A DNA stretch of 17,147 nt, taken from the NCBI GenBank assembly GCA_035455745.1, contig DATIEP010000063.1:1-17147 (forward strand). The letters run 5' to 3'. Positions 7,088-17,147 of the stretch are shown one piece after another. The notes beneath the pieces are model-generated. The model was not told the DNA's origin. It made no database searches and was given only the letters and a program-made list of their open reading frames with translations. Source of the stretch: JADGGM01 sp027307005 (GTDB lineage: Bacteria > Gemmatimonadota > Gemmatimonadetes > Gemmatimonadales > Gemmatimonadaceae). The stretch's first letter is position 1; each line of letters begins with the position of its first letter. The position numbers and the translations under genes are program-made.

Positions 7088-7187
7088 CACACCAGAGCGA
7101 AGAAGCTCTCCACACAGGCCTCCAGTTAGCCCTCACGTCGCTCTTCCAGCGGCCATAGTGCGCCGACGTGTACCGACCTGCTTCCCC

Positions 7188-7214
7188 AAAAAAAGGGCCG
7201 CCTAACGGCGGCCC
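7188..7214 (-). terminator. Strong rho-independent terminator of the act operon
   Basis: On the minus strand GGGCCGCC and GGCGGCCC form a perfect 8-bp GC stem with a GTTA loop, followed by seven T residues. It begins 18 bases after the actF stop codon, so it marks the 3' end of the actABCDEF transcript. The loop and closing bases contain the plus-strand motif CCTAACG that recurs through the window. Confidence 0.93.
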
Positions 7215-7231
7215 TGTGACGCTCGGCGCGG

Positions 7232-8566
7232 CTACTCGTGCGCGGGCAACGGCTCCATCGTGTCCGGATTCACCGGCACCTGCACCTCGTCGCGATACGG
7301 CGACGTCATGAGCGTCACCCGGAGGCGCGGGAACGCATCCATGAAGGCGCGGTAGCTGAGTCCCCACAGACCGAGGAAGCCGAGCGTGATGCCGATCTCC
7401 CAGATCCCGAACAGGAAATGCGGCGCGCCCGCGTGCAGCGACGGATACACCTCGATGTAGCGCAGCAGCCAGATACCCACCACGCTGCTCAGGGCGAAGA
7501 TGAAAAACGTCGGCAGATAGACCTTGGCGGCGCGCGACAACAGGCCAAAGAACGGAATCACGAACGCCAGGAAGACGATCGCGAGCGTCGCCCATTCCCA
7601 GGGCGGCTCCAGGCGGCCGTGGAACCAGTGCGTCTCCTCGGGCATGTTGCCGTACCAGATCACCAGGTACTGCGCGAACGTGAGGTAGCCCCAGAACGCC
7701 GTGAACGCGAACCCCAGTTTGCCCAGGTCGTGGAAGTGGTGCTCCGTGATCAGGTCTTCGGCTGCCAGGTGCCTGCGCCACCACATCACGAGGAGCGACC
7801 ACGACATGATCGCGGCCAGCCACGCCCCCATGTAGAACCACCAGCCGTACATCGTGCTCTGGAAGTACATGTCGAGCGACATCGACAAGTCCCAGGAGTG
7901 CATCAGATAGAAGAAATTGAACAGCAGGCACATGACGACGGCCAGCCAACCCTGCATCGAGTGCGTCGAGTGGATCTCGCGACGCTCCTCGCCGAAGCCG
8001 CGGCGCATGCGGTCGCGAATGCCCTTCGCCCAGGCGGCGCCGGAATCGTTAGGCAACACGCCCACGTCCAGCCGCACACACTTGTAGATGTACCACAGGC
8101 TGAGCACCGTGAGGATGAGGAACATCCCGATCTCGCGCGCGGCGAAGAAGCCCGGGCTCAGCCAGAACCGCTTCTCGGGAATCGGCGCTTCGCCGGAGAA
8201 CCACGGGAAGATGTGCTTGCCGCCGAGCAGGATCACGACGAGCAGCAGCAGGGCCACGGGCATGAACGCCACGTAGCCTTCGATCATCCGCACGATAGTG
8301 CGCGACCAACGCGCGGTCGTGATGCGCTGCACCGCGACCACGATCACGCCGGCCTGCGACACGCTGGCGAAGAACAACCAGTTGAAGTGCATTGCCTGCC
8401 ACATGCGGTCCTGGCCGGTGAACGCGCCGATCAGGAACGCGATGAGTCCGATGATGGCGAAGATTGCACTCCACCTCGTGACCCACGGCGGCATCGGTTT
8501 GGACGTCAGCCGGACGAGTTCCTCGCGGCTGGGCATGTCTCGATCGGTCGTCGCGTGCGAGCTCAC
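7232..8566 (-). CDS. actF: Alternative complex III subunit ActF (quinol-oxidoreductase membrane subunit)
   Basis: This 444-aa integral membrane subunit has ten predicted helices. It belongs to the NrfD/PsrC-related family and is the second large membrane subunit of alternative complex III, structurally paired with ActC. It is part of the menaquinol-oxidising complex that passes electrons to periplasmic cytochrome c or oxidases. Recognisable stretches include FGEERREIHSTHSMQGWLAV between helices 4 and 5 and the WGYLTFAQYLVIWYGNMPEE segment, which is characteristic of ActF. GTG at 8566 overlaps the actE TGA by 4 bases (GTGA), with GGGAGG six bases upstream, so translation is coupled. It is the last gene of the operon, 18 bases before a strong terminator. 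Confidence 0.94.
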   Translation of the reverse strand: MSSHATTDRDMPSREELVRLTSKPMPPWVTRWSAIFAIIGLIAFLIGAFTGQDRMWQAMHFNWLFFASVSQAGVIVVAVQRITTARWSRTIVRMIEGYVAFMPVALLLLVVILLGGKHIFPWFSGEAPIPEKRFWLSPGFFAAREIGMFLILTVLSLWYIYKCVRLDVGVLPNDSGAAWAKGIRDRMRRGFGEERREIHSTHSMQGWLAVVMCLLFNFFYLMHSWDLSMSLDMYFQSTMYGWWFYMGAWLAAIMSWSLLVMWWRRHLAAEDLITEHHFHDLGKLGFAFTAFWGYLTFAQYLVIWYGNMPEETHWFHGRLEPPWEWATLAIVFLAFVIPFFGLLSRAAKVYLPTFFIFALSSVVGIWLLRYIEVYPSLHAGAPHFLFGIWEIGITLGFLGLWGLSYRAFMDAFPRLRVTLMTSPYRDEVQVPVNPDTMEPLPAHE

Positions 8567-9339
8567 GGGCGGCCTCCCTTGGGTGCGGCGGACGGCTTGG
8601 TGGTGCTAACGCTGTCGATCGGCGTCGCGGCCTGGGGCGGCAGCGCCGCCGTGTCCTCGAGCTCCGACATCCACGCCGCGACATCCTGCGGACGGTACGG
8701 GGCCGGTCGCGTTGGGCCGGTGCGCGTGTAGCCCGGCACCTGGCGTCCGTTCTCTCCGGGGAACCCGGGGGGCGATGTGTCGGCGGTGACACCGGGGAGC
8801 TTGCCCTGCAGCGCGCGCACGTAATTCACCACGTCCCAGCGATCCATGTCTTCGATGCGGTCGTACGTGGGCATCAACCCGCGGCCGTTGCGGATCATGC
8901 CATAGATGTAGCCGTCGGTGCGGTTCTTCGTGACGTCGGTGAGCAAGCTCGGCGCGGGCACACCGTACTGCACCGCTTTGCCGTTGCCCGCGCCCGATGC
9001 GCCGTGGCAGACCGCGCAGTTGATCTGGAAATACTTGCGGCCGTTGTCCAACGACGCCCGCGTGGGCGCATGCGGATTCTGCAAGTTGGACATCGAGTCG
9101 ATCGTGCCCGGCAGCTGCTGGTACGACACCACGTATGCCGGTTCCGGGTTTCCGGTGAGCGGCACCGAGTAGATGGGCGTGCCGCGCATCGGGGTCACGG
9201 TGTCGCCGGCATACTGCCATTGCCACGGCTTGATCTTGGGCTGCTGCTTGAAATCCGTGAACCACTCGCAGCCGGTGGCCGCGACGGTCGCGGCGAGGAG
9301 CAGCGCGACGCGCACCGTGCCTAACGCTTTACTGCTCAC
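8563..9339 (-). CDS. actE: Alternative complex III subunit ActE, monoheme cytochrome c lipoprotein
   Basis: This 258-aa protein has a lipoprotein signal: a hydrophobic segment (11-22) ending in the lipobox ATGC with Cys24 as the lipidated residue. A single c-type heme site CAVCH lies at 108-112 (INCAVCHGASGAGNG), with a distal ligand candidate Met156 in GRGLMPTYDRI. ActE is the peripheral monoheme cytochrome thought to hand electrons from the complex to an acceptor. The tail (about 205-258) is Pro/Ala/Thr-rich. The start is the second of two adjacent GTG codons (9339), six bases from GGAGG (CCTCC at 9346-9350); the first GTG (9342) is only three bases away. It overlaps the end of actD by 11 bases and actF by 4. 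Upstream in-frame codons belong to actD sequence and are not coding in this frame. Confidence 0.93.
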   Translation of the reverse strand: MSSKALGTVRVALLLAATVAATGCEWFTDFKQQPKIKPWQWQYAGDTVTPMRGTPIYSVPLTGNPEPAYVVSYQQLPGTIDSMSNLQNPHAPTRASLDNGRKYFQINCAVCHGASGAGNGKAVQYGVPAPSLLTDVTKNRTDGYIYGMIRNGRGLMPTYDRIEDMDRWDVVNYVRALQGKLPGVTADTSPPGFPGENGRQVPGYTRTGPTRPAPYRPQDVAAWMSELEDTAALPPQAATPIDSVSTTKPSAAPKGGRP

Positions 9340-9829
9340 CACGCACCTCCACCGCCCCGTGCTTCTTGAGCGTATCGGACACGTCGGCCTGCCGGTCCGG
9401 CGGACATTCCACCCAGACGCCGAAATTGGCGTTGCTGAACCGCTCATCGTAGCCCACCGTCATCGTGATGCGCGGAATGCGCGAGACGACGAACAAGCCG
9501 AGCACCGTCGCGAGCGAGCCGATGAGCACCATGAGCTCGAAGCTGATGATCGTGTACGGCACCCACGACGGGACCACCTTGCCCCCGACGACTAACGGCC
9601 AGTAGTCCGAGATCCAGATCGGAATCCAGTACCCGAACGTCGCGCCGAGCAGTCCGCCGATGAGCGTATAGCGGCGGACGACGCTCGGGCCGGTGTTCAG
9701 CAAGTGCTCCAGCTCGTGGCGCGGCGCGGGCGAGTAGACCCGGATGTTGCCGGCCTTCAGCTTCTTGACCGCTGCGACCGCATCGACCGTCGCGTCGAGC
9801 TCGCGGAATACTCCGACGATGCCTTCCAT
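9329..9829 (-). CDS. actD: Alternative complex III subunit ActD (DUF3341 family)
   Basis: This 166-aa subunit has two predicted membrane helices (about 53-73 and 90-117), separated by a short polar stretch with SDYWPLVVGGK. It has a ferredoxin-like N-terminal part (MEGIVGVFRELDATVDAVAAV) and a soluble C-terminus containing YDERFSNANFGVWVECPPD. This is the DUF3341 layout of ActD, a structural subunit of alternative complex III without cofactors. ATG at 9829 overlaps the actC TGA by one base (TGATG) and follows a GGGGGAG ribosome site. The stop at 9329 lies inside the start of actE, so the three genes are coupled. Confidence 0.93.
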   Translation of the reverse strand: MEGIVGVFRELDATVDAVAAVKKLKAGNIRVYSPAPRHELEHLLNTGPSVVRRYTLIGGLLGATFGYWIPIWISDYWPLVVGGKVVPSWVPYTIISFELMVLIGSLATVLGLFVVSRIPRITMTVGYDERFSNANFGVWVECPPDRQADVSDTLKKHGAVEVRGEQ

Positions 9830-11280
9830 CAGTCGCGCTCCCCCGGCGTCTCCGGCTCGTACTCGAGGTGCATGCCCGCGACGTCGATGCCTTCCACCGC
9901 GTGCGCCATTCTGAGGGGCGGAGGGATGATCTCCTTGATCTCGGCGATCGCGACGACGGGGAAGTTCTTGATGAAGAGCAGGAACCACATCGCGAACCAC
10001 CCGAAGCTGCCTAACAGAATCGCCCAGTCGATGTACGTGGGGGCATACCGCGTCCACTGCCACGGCTCGAATTCGTGCGAGAGCGACGGGTCGAAGATCA
10101 CGAACCGCTCGAACCACATGCCGAGGTTGATGAACAAGGACAGCGTGAACAGCCACGTCGTATTGCGCCGCAGTTTCTGCCAGAACAGCGAGAGCGGCAG
10201 AATGGTGTTGCACGTGAGCATGATCCACGCCGCCCACCACCATTGGCCGAACACACGGTTGTACCAGAACGAGTGCTCGATCTCGTTGCCGCCGTACCAG
10301 CCGATGAAGAATTCGGTGATGTACGCCGTCGCCACCACGAGTGCCGTGAACAGACACAGCTTCGCCGCGGCGTCGAGGTGGTTGAGCGTGACGTAGTGCT
10401 TGAGGTTGAACCAGCGCCGGATCGGGATGATGATGGTGAACACCATGCCGATGCCGGAGAAGATCGCGCCGGCCACGAAGTACGGTGCGAACAACGTCGC
10501 GTGCCAGCCCGGCGTGTTCGCCATTGCGAAGTCGAACGACACCGTCGAGTGCACCGACAGCACCAGCGGCGTCGAGAACGCGGCCAGGAACAGATACGCG
10601 CGCGCGAAGTGCCGCCACTCGAGGTCCGAGTTGCGCCACCCGAACGACAGCACGCCGTAGATCCGTTTGCGCAGGGGATCGCGCTCGCGGTCCCGGATGG
10701 CGGCGAAGTCGGGCAGGAGTCCCAGGTACAGGAACGTCGCCGAAACGGTCAGGTACGTGAGGATCGCGAACACGTCCCAGACTAACGGAGACTTGAACTG
10801 CGGCCAGATGAGCCGCCAGTTCGGGTACGGGATCAGCCAGAAGAATTTCCACGGGCGCCCGAGGTGAAGAATCGGGAACAAGCCCGCGGTCATGATCGCG
10901 AACACGGTCATCGCTTCCGCGCACCGGTAAATCGTGGTGCGGAATCCCGCGCGGAACAGATACAAGATCGCGGAGATCAGCGTGCCCGCGTGTCCGATAC
11001 CGACCCAGAACACGAACGTGACGATGTACACGCCCCACATGACGGGCGGCGAGTACCCTGCCACGCCCAGGCCCATGTACACCTGCCACATCCACGCGCC
11101 AAGCCCGATCAGCAAGCAGACGACCGCCAGCAACAAGCCGGCGAGCCACGCCTTGGTCGGATTGAGAGTGCGGCGGATCTCCTCGGTGACCTGGTCGTAC
11201 GTCTCGACCGACGGAAGCTGAACGTTCGCTTCCGGTATGTTCGGCCCGGTTCGGACTCGCGGTCGTGCGACAGTGGCCAT
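9829..11280 (-). CDS. actC: Alternative complex III subunit ActC, NrfD-like quinol-binding membrane protein
   Basis: This 483-aa integral membrane subunit has ten predicted helices and a cytosolic or extramembrane N-terminus of about 45 residues. It belongs to the NrfD/PsrC family (WGVYIVTFVFWVGIGHAGTL in helix 2 and MTAGLFPILHLGRPWKFFW after helix 3 are highly characteristic). In alternative complex III the quinol is oxidised at a site in ActC next to the Fe-S domain of ActB. The polar residues His and Asp in FVFWVGIGHAG and the later GMWFERFVIF segment are typical of this site and possible proton paths; exact roles are inferred from the family. The ATG at 11280 lies 3 bases after the actB stop. 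There is no apparent promoter inside. Confidence 0.96.
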   Translation of the reverse strand: MATVARPRVRTGPNIPEANVQLPSVETYDQVTEEIRRTLNPTKAWLAGLLLAVVCLLIGLGAWMWQVYMGLGVAGYSPPVMWGVYIVTFVFWVGIGHAGTLISAILYLFRAGFRTTIYRCAEAMTVFAIMTAGLFPILHLGRPWKFFWLIPYPNWRLIWPQFKSPLVWDVFAILTYLTVSATFLYLGLLPDFAAIRDRERDPLRKRIYGVLSFGWRNSDLEWRHFARAYLFLAAFSTPLVLSVHSTVSFDFAMANTPGWHATLFAPYFVAGAIFSGIGMVFTIIIPIRRWFNLKHYVTLNHLDAAAKLCLFTALVVATAYITEFFIGWYGGNEIEHSFWYNRVFGQWWWAAWIMLTCNTILPLSLFWQKLRRNTTWLFTLSLFINLGMWFERFVIFDPSLSHEFEPWQWTRYAPTYIDWAILLGSFGWFAMWFLLFIKNFPVVAIAEIKEIIPPPLRMAHAVEGIDVAGMHLEYEPETPGERD

Positions 11281-11283
11281 GTG

Positions 11284-14316
<3,033 letters not shown>

Positions 14317-14325
14317 CAGGCAGTC

Positions 14326-14949
14326 TCAGTAGTGACAGACGCTGCAGTCGTAACGCGCCTTCCAGGCAGGATTCACGTTTCCGACGTGACAGTTGATGCA
14401 CCAGCCCATGTTGAGCGGCGCGTATTGATAGACACGCGACATCTTCTGCACTTGTCCGTGGCAGGTCTGGCACGTGACGCCGGCGTTGATGTGCGGCATG
14501 TGCGCGAAATTCACGTAGTCGGGCACGTAATGGATGCGCACCCACGGAATCGCCTGCTTCTTGTTCCAGTAGTCCTGGAGCTTTTGGATTCCCGCGCTCT
14601 TGCGTGCAGGCCGGCCGTTCGCGGCGGGACGGTTGGGACCCACAACTAAATGGCATCCCATACAAGTGCTCATCGCCGGGAAGCCGGGGTCGGGCGACTT
14701 GTTGGCCGAGAAGTGACAGTAGAGACAGTTCATCCCGAGCGTTTGCACGTGCGTCGGGTGCGGAAACGCGATCGGTTGAACGGGAGCGCGGCCTTGCGGC
14801 GAGGAGCCCGCGCTGTAGCCCCACGGGCCGCGATCGGTGATGACAGTGTCGGGTGCATTGGCAGCGCCCGTGTAGGCGGATAACAGCACGGCGATCGTGC
14901 CCAGAGCAACGAGCCCCGGGATGACCGCCCACTTCCTCCTTGAAGTCAT
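14326..14949 (-). CDS. actA: Alternative complex III subunit ActA, pentaheme cytochrome c
   Basis: This 207-aa protein has one N-terminal hydrophobic segment (about 7-29) that acts as membrane anchor or signal, followed by a periplasmic domain. It has five c-type heme motifs: CLYCH (75-79), CMGCH (96-100), CQTCH (160-164), CINCH (184-188) and CSVCH (202-206), the last two residues from the end. Five hemes and this length match ActA, which with ActB and ActE forms the electron wire of alternative complex III. I chose ATG at 14949 because it begins directly before the positively charged MTSRRKW and the helix. A GTG at 15003 in the same frame would place the start inside a perfect operator-like palindrome and add 18 residues of no family character. 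It is the first gene of the act operon; the palindrome lies 36 bp upstream of its ATG. Confidence 0.95.
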   Translation of the reverse strand: MTSRRKWAVIPGLVALGTIAVLLSAYTGAANAPDTVITDRGPWGYSAGSSPQGRAPVQPIAFPHPTHVQTLGMNCLYCHFSANKSPDPGFPAMSTCMGCHLVVGPNRPAANGRPARKSAGIQKLQDYWNKKQAIPWVRIHYVPDYVNFAHMPHINAGVTCQTCHGQVQKMSRVYQYAPLNMGWCINCHVGNVNPAWKARYDCSVCHY

Positions 14950-14984
14950 CGCGACCTGAAGATGTGGAGGGCGGATAGTCACCC

Positions 14985-15008
14985 AATTTGTGAAGATTTT
15001 CACAAATT
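14985..15008. promoter_or_regulatory. CRP/FNR-family-type operator upstream of the act operon
   Basis: Two perfect 10-base arms, AATTTGTGAA (14985-14994) and TTCACAAATT (14999-15008), surround a GATT spacer. This contains TGTGA-N6-TCACA (14989-15004), the exact consensus of CRP-type regulators. It is an AT-rich island in GC-rich DNA, 36 bp upstream of the actA ATG, and its end overlaps the TAA of the upstream gene. It has no U-run, so a terminator is less likely. I could not define a convincing -10/-35 pair, so activation versus repression cannot be told. Confidence 0.7.
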
Positions 15009-15783
15009 AAGCGGAACGCGCGGGAATCTGCGCCGCGTCACCAAGTGGCGCAAGAGGCGACCGCAATTCATCCGGCAACAGATCCAGATTTGCGCGCGGC
15101 GTTTGCGAAAGCCTGAGTGGCCAGCCCGTGCCGAAGACGAAACGTCGCGATCCGATCGTGCGCAACAGATGCGCGAGCTCGTCTTCGGGCGGACCCCAGA
15201 TCCACGAGATGTCCCACCACACCCGCGCTCGCTCCTCGGGCGTGAGGCCCCAGTGCACTTCTTCGATGAGTGCACGACCCGCGGCGGTGACGAGCAATCG
15301 CACGCGCGAGCCGGCGCGTGCTAACGCACGAACCGTTGCCGCCGGCAAATCGCCGGCCGTGTCCAACGGGTGACGTTGACGCAGATCCTCGAATCGCGTC
15401 GTGAGCACCAGCGGCACGCCGGACTCGCCGCACGCGAGCGCGAGCTCGGCGAGCGCGGGGTGGTGTGTGCCGAATCCCCATTGCTGCGGATACGCACGCA
15501 CCGCGACCGCACCGCGCTCGATCACCGATGCGAGTGCCTGCTCCCAACGCGGCCAGTCGGGACGGACTGCCGGCACCGGTGCGAGACGTCCCACGTACGG
15601 CGACAGCGCGTCGAACAAGGCATCGTTGCCCGCGCCCGGATCTCGATAAAACGCCGACGGCAGATGCCCAACCCACGCCGCGTCGATGTGCTCGCGCTCG
15701 ATCACGCGGACGAGCACTTCGGGATCGGGATGTGGAACGTACCGAAATGGATACGGGCCGATGAACGTGTTGGCGTCGATCAT
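15007..15783 (-). CDS. Amidohydrolase-like protein with apparently lost metal site
   Basis: This 258-aa protein has the TIM-barrel rhythm of the amidohydrolase 2 family. The expected metal and catalytic motifs are altered. The first strand reads MIDANTFIGP where the family has D-x-H-x-H. The strand with the later His reads LLVTAAG. The final strand reads FGTGWPLR where the family has F/W-G-S/T-D. It is therefore probably catalytically dead, or uses a different chemistry. It starts at ATG 15783 within an ATGA overlap with the upstream intact amidohydrolase and has no good ribosome site of its own, so the two are co-translated and may form a complex. Its stop abuts the CRP-like palindrome before actA. 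The substrate and pathway are not recognised. Confidence 0.75.
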   Translation of the reverse strand: MIDANTFIGPYPFRYVPHPDPEVLVRVIEREHIDAAWVGHLPSAFYRDPGAGNDALFDALSPYVGRLAPVPAVRPDWPRWEQALASVIERGAVAVRAYPQQWGFGTHHPALAELALACGESGVPLVLTTRFEDLRQRHPLDTAGDLPAATVRALARAGSRVRLLVTAAGRALIEEVHWGLTPEERARVWWDISWIWGPPEDELAHLLRTIGSRRFVFGTGWPLRLSQTPRANLDLLPDELRSPLAPLGDAAQIPARSA

Positions 15784-16676
15784 CGCGCGTGTCCGGCGAA
15801 CGCCGGTTGGGCATCGGGCGCCGGCACACCCGGCAGCGCGCCCGCCGGGAAAATGCGCGCGGCGTTGCGCCAGCGCACATCGCTCATGCCTGCTGCATCG
15901 AGGCGCGGCTCGACGTATTCGAGCGCGCGCAATTTCGCGAGACCGGTTTCCATCGTGATGTCGCTGCCCCAGAGCAATCGTCGCGCACCGACCGCCCGCA
16001 CGGCGTCATCGAGCATGCCGCGATCGACGCCGCTGCCCGAGAGATCGAGGTACACGTTCGGGATGTGCGCGACGGCGGCGAAGGTGTGCCGATAATCGCC
16101 TCCGCCGCCGATATGGGCGAGGATGAACGCGACACGCGGATGCCTGAGGGCGAGGCGGCCGAGGTCCGCGCCATCGGAGATTTCCTGGCCGGGCCACTCG
16201 CGCGTGCGATGCTGCCAGATGTGATGCAGAATGGGAAACTGCCGGCGCTCGGCCGCGGCGGCGATCGGATCGAGCAGCGGGTCGTCCGCGCGTCGGCTCG
16301 CGGCGAGCTTCACGCCCACCGCACCGCGTTCGGCGCACCGCGCGATTTCCTCGAGCGCGTGGGCGGTATCGTTGGGGTTCACGGTGACGTACGCGCGGAC
16401 GCGCTGCGCATCGCGGTCCTGGATGGCGAGCATCTCGTCGTTGCCTAACGTGACGTCGCGCGGCGACGGAAAGTAGACCGGCGACGTATGTCCCCAGGTG
16501 CCGAGGATGGACGCGATGTGGACGGTGATGCCGATCCGCTCGCCGGCGCGCATCCGGGCCCGGTTCGGCAACTCCCAGTCGCGGCGTCCGGCGCGCGCGT
16601 GCAGAAAGTGCGCGTGCACGTCCACCAGCGGCTCCGATCCGGCGAGCGGCGCCGTGCCCGGCGCCGGCTCAGCCAC
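15780..16676 (-). CDS. Amidohydrolase family metal-dependent hydrolase (amidohydrolase 2)
   Basis: This 298-aa TIM-barrel hydrolase of the amidohydrolase 2 type (the group that includes ACMSD-like decarboxylases) keeps its metal motifs. They are DVHAHF (His21, His23) on the first strand, ILHHIWQH, FILAHIGGGGD and the terminal WGSDITMETG with the catalytic Asp. It should act in the cytosol on a small carboxylate, amide or lactone; the substrate cannot be read from sequence. The start is GTG at 16676, chosen because AGGAGGG (plus-strand CCCTCCT at 16682-16688) is six bases upstream. It overlaps the aminotransferase stop by 8 bases. Longer in-frame sequence upstream is aminotransferase coding read in another frame. 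It is followed by the degenerate amidohydrolase-like gene in an ATGA overlap. Confidence 0.9.
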   Translation of the reverse strand: MAEPAPGTAPLAGSEPLVDVHAHFLHARAGRRDWELPNRARMRAGERIGITVHIASILGTWGHTSPVYFPSPRDVTLGNDEMLAIQDRDAQRVRAYVTVNPNDTAHALEEIARCAERGAVGVKLAASRRADDPLLDPIAAAAERRQFPILHHIWQHRTREWPGQEISDGADLGRLALRHPRVAFILAHIGGGGDYRHTFAAVAHIPNVYLDLSGSGVDRGMLDDAVRAVGARRLLWGSDITMETGLAKLRALEYVEPRLDAAGMSDVRWRNAARIFPAGALPGVPAPDAQPAFAGHAR

Positions 16677-17147
16677 GCGCTCCCTCCTCGGCCAGCGATG
16701 CGAAGGCGTGTCGCGCCGCAGCCTCGATCCGCTCGATGGCCGCGTCGTCGTGTGCGACCGATGCGAAGTTGTACGCGCCGCGCTTGAACAACACGCCGTG
16801 CTCGAGCGCCAGCGCGACGAAGCGCGAGAGCCGTCGCTCATCCCCGGCGTCGACCAGCCACATGGGTGGAATGCCGCGCATCCGCACGTTCGATGCGCCC
16901 GACGCACTGATCGCGCGACCCACCGCCCGCTGCATGGTCTCACCGCGTTCCCCGAGCGCGCCGCAGACGTCGGTGCGCGCATGTTCGTCGAGCACCGCGC
17001 GCGCCGCGGCGAGCGCGGCCGCTTCGCCCGCGAGCGTCGACGAAATCCAGGTGGTGCGCGCCGCGCGCATCACGCGCTCGCGCCCAACGACGGCCGACAG
17101 CGGGAATCCGTTCGCCAGCGCCTTGCCGAACACTGCGATGTCGACAT
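16669..17147 (-). CDS. Class III aminotransferase, PLP-dependent (partial, 5' end beyond window)
   Basis: This is the C-terminal part (about 158 codons) of a class III aminotransferase whose start lies beyond the right edge. It includes the Schiff-base lysine in VDIAVFGKALANGFPLSAV (AAG at 17122-17124), followed by TTWISSTLAGEAAALAAA, the conserved small-domain entry. The best resemblance is to glutamate-1-semialdehyde aminomutase-like and related aminotransferases (TLAGEAAALAAARAVLDE; HGVLFKRGAYNFASVAHDDAAI). True HemL is unlikely to sit with amidohydrolases, so a specialised transaminase or aminomutase is preferred. The gene ends at TGA 16669-16671 and overlaps the next gene by 8 bases. Substrate unknown. 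Confidence 0.9.
   Translation of the reverse strand, partial: VDIAVFGKALANGFPLSAVVGRERVMRAARTTWISSTLAGEAAALAAARAVLDEHARTDVCGALGERGETMQRAVGRAISASGASNVRMRGIPPMWLVDAGDERRLSRFVALALEHGVLFKRGAYNFASVAHDDAAIERIEAAARHAFASLAEEGARG

Noticed and set aside
7238..8731. A 497-codon plus-strand open frame opposite actF/actE
   Set aside because: It is the antisense of conserved membrane and cytochrome genes; its composition (His/Arg/Glu-rich) is typical of shadow frames.
14950..15003. GTG at 15003 as the actA start
   Set aside because: It lies in the operator-like palindrome and adds 18 residues before the signal anchor; ATG at 14949 fits the family.
14985..15008. The palindrome as a terminator for the amidohydrolase-like gene
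   Set aside because: The stem is AT-rich and no U-run follows on either strand; the CRP-type consensus match is a better explanation.
16677..16982. Longer amidohydrolase start at 16982
   Set aside because: The extra 102 codons are the aminotransferase gene in another frame; AGGAGGG directly before GTG 16676 fixes the start.

Overview
This is a GC-rich (roughly two-thirds G+C by eye) bacterial chromosome segment. The best taxonomic guess is Gemmatimonadota or a close relative. This rests on a complete alternative complex III operon in the order actABCDEF, the high-GC codon use, and the general gene style; no marker gene in the window proves it. Most genes lie on the minus strand.

Left part (1-6043), signalling and stress. 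A sensor histidine kinase (GAF-like, PAS, HisKA, start of the ATPase domain) runs off the left edge on the minus strand. It is followed by a plus-strand Hsp20 small heat-shock protein, a minus-strand peroxiredoxin, and a divergent two-component pair. In that pair the response regulator carries an RNA-binding ANTAR output domain, and the kinase is of the HisKA_2 type with a degenerate receiver-like N-terminus. The kinase's 3' end overlaps, tail to tail, a CopC-CopD fusion for copper binding and transport.

Middle part (6095-7231). A minus-strand tRNA-Ala(UGC) has its own terminator. A plus-strand thioredoxin 2 with an N-terminal zinc ribbon follows. A 455-base convergent intergenic region then holds a 114-base imperfect palindrome (6974-7087) that no gene explains, and the strong terminator of the act operon.

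Right-centre part (7188-15008). The minus-strand actABCDEF operon encodes a quinol:electron-acceptor oxidoreductase (alternative complex III), which replaces the cytochrome bc1 complex. ActA is a pentaheme cytochrome c. ActB is a Tat-exported fusion of a molybdopterin-oxidoreductase-like domain and an Fe-S domain. ActC and ActF are ten-helix membrane subunits, ActD is a two-helix subunit, and ActE is a monoheme cytochrome c lipoprotein. Junctions are very tight (9 bp, 3 bp, then overlaps), so they are almost certainly one transcript. No actG and no cytochrome oxidase genes adjoin it. A perfect CRP/FNR-family-type palindrome sits just upstream of actA.

Right end (15007-17147). Three translationally coupled minus-strand genes encode the C-terminal part of a class III aminotransferase, an amidohydrolase with intact metal-ligand motifs, and a second amidohydrolase-like protein whose metal motifs look lost. 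The pathway is not recognised.

Across the window the hexamer CTAACG (mostly as CCTAACG) is strikingly frequent and lies almost always on the plus strand, whatever the gene direction.
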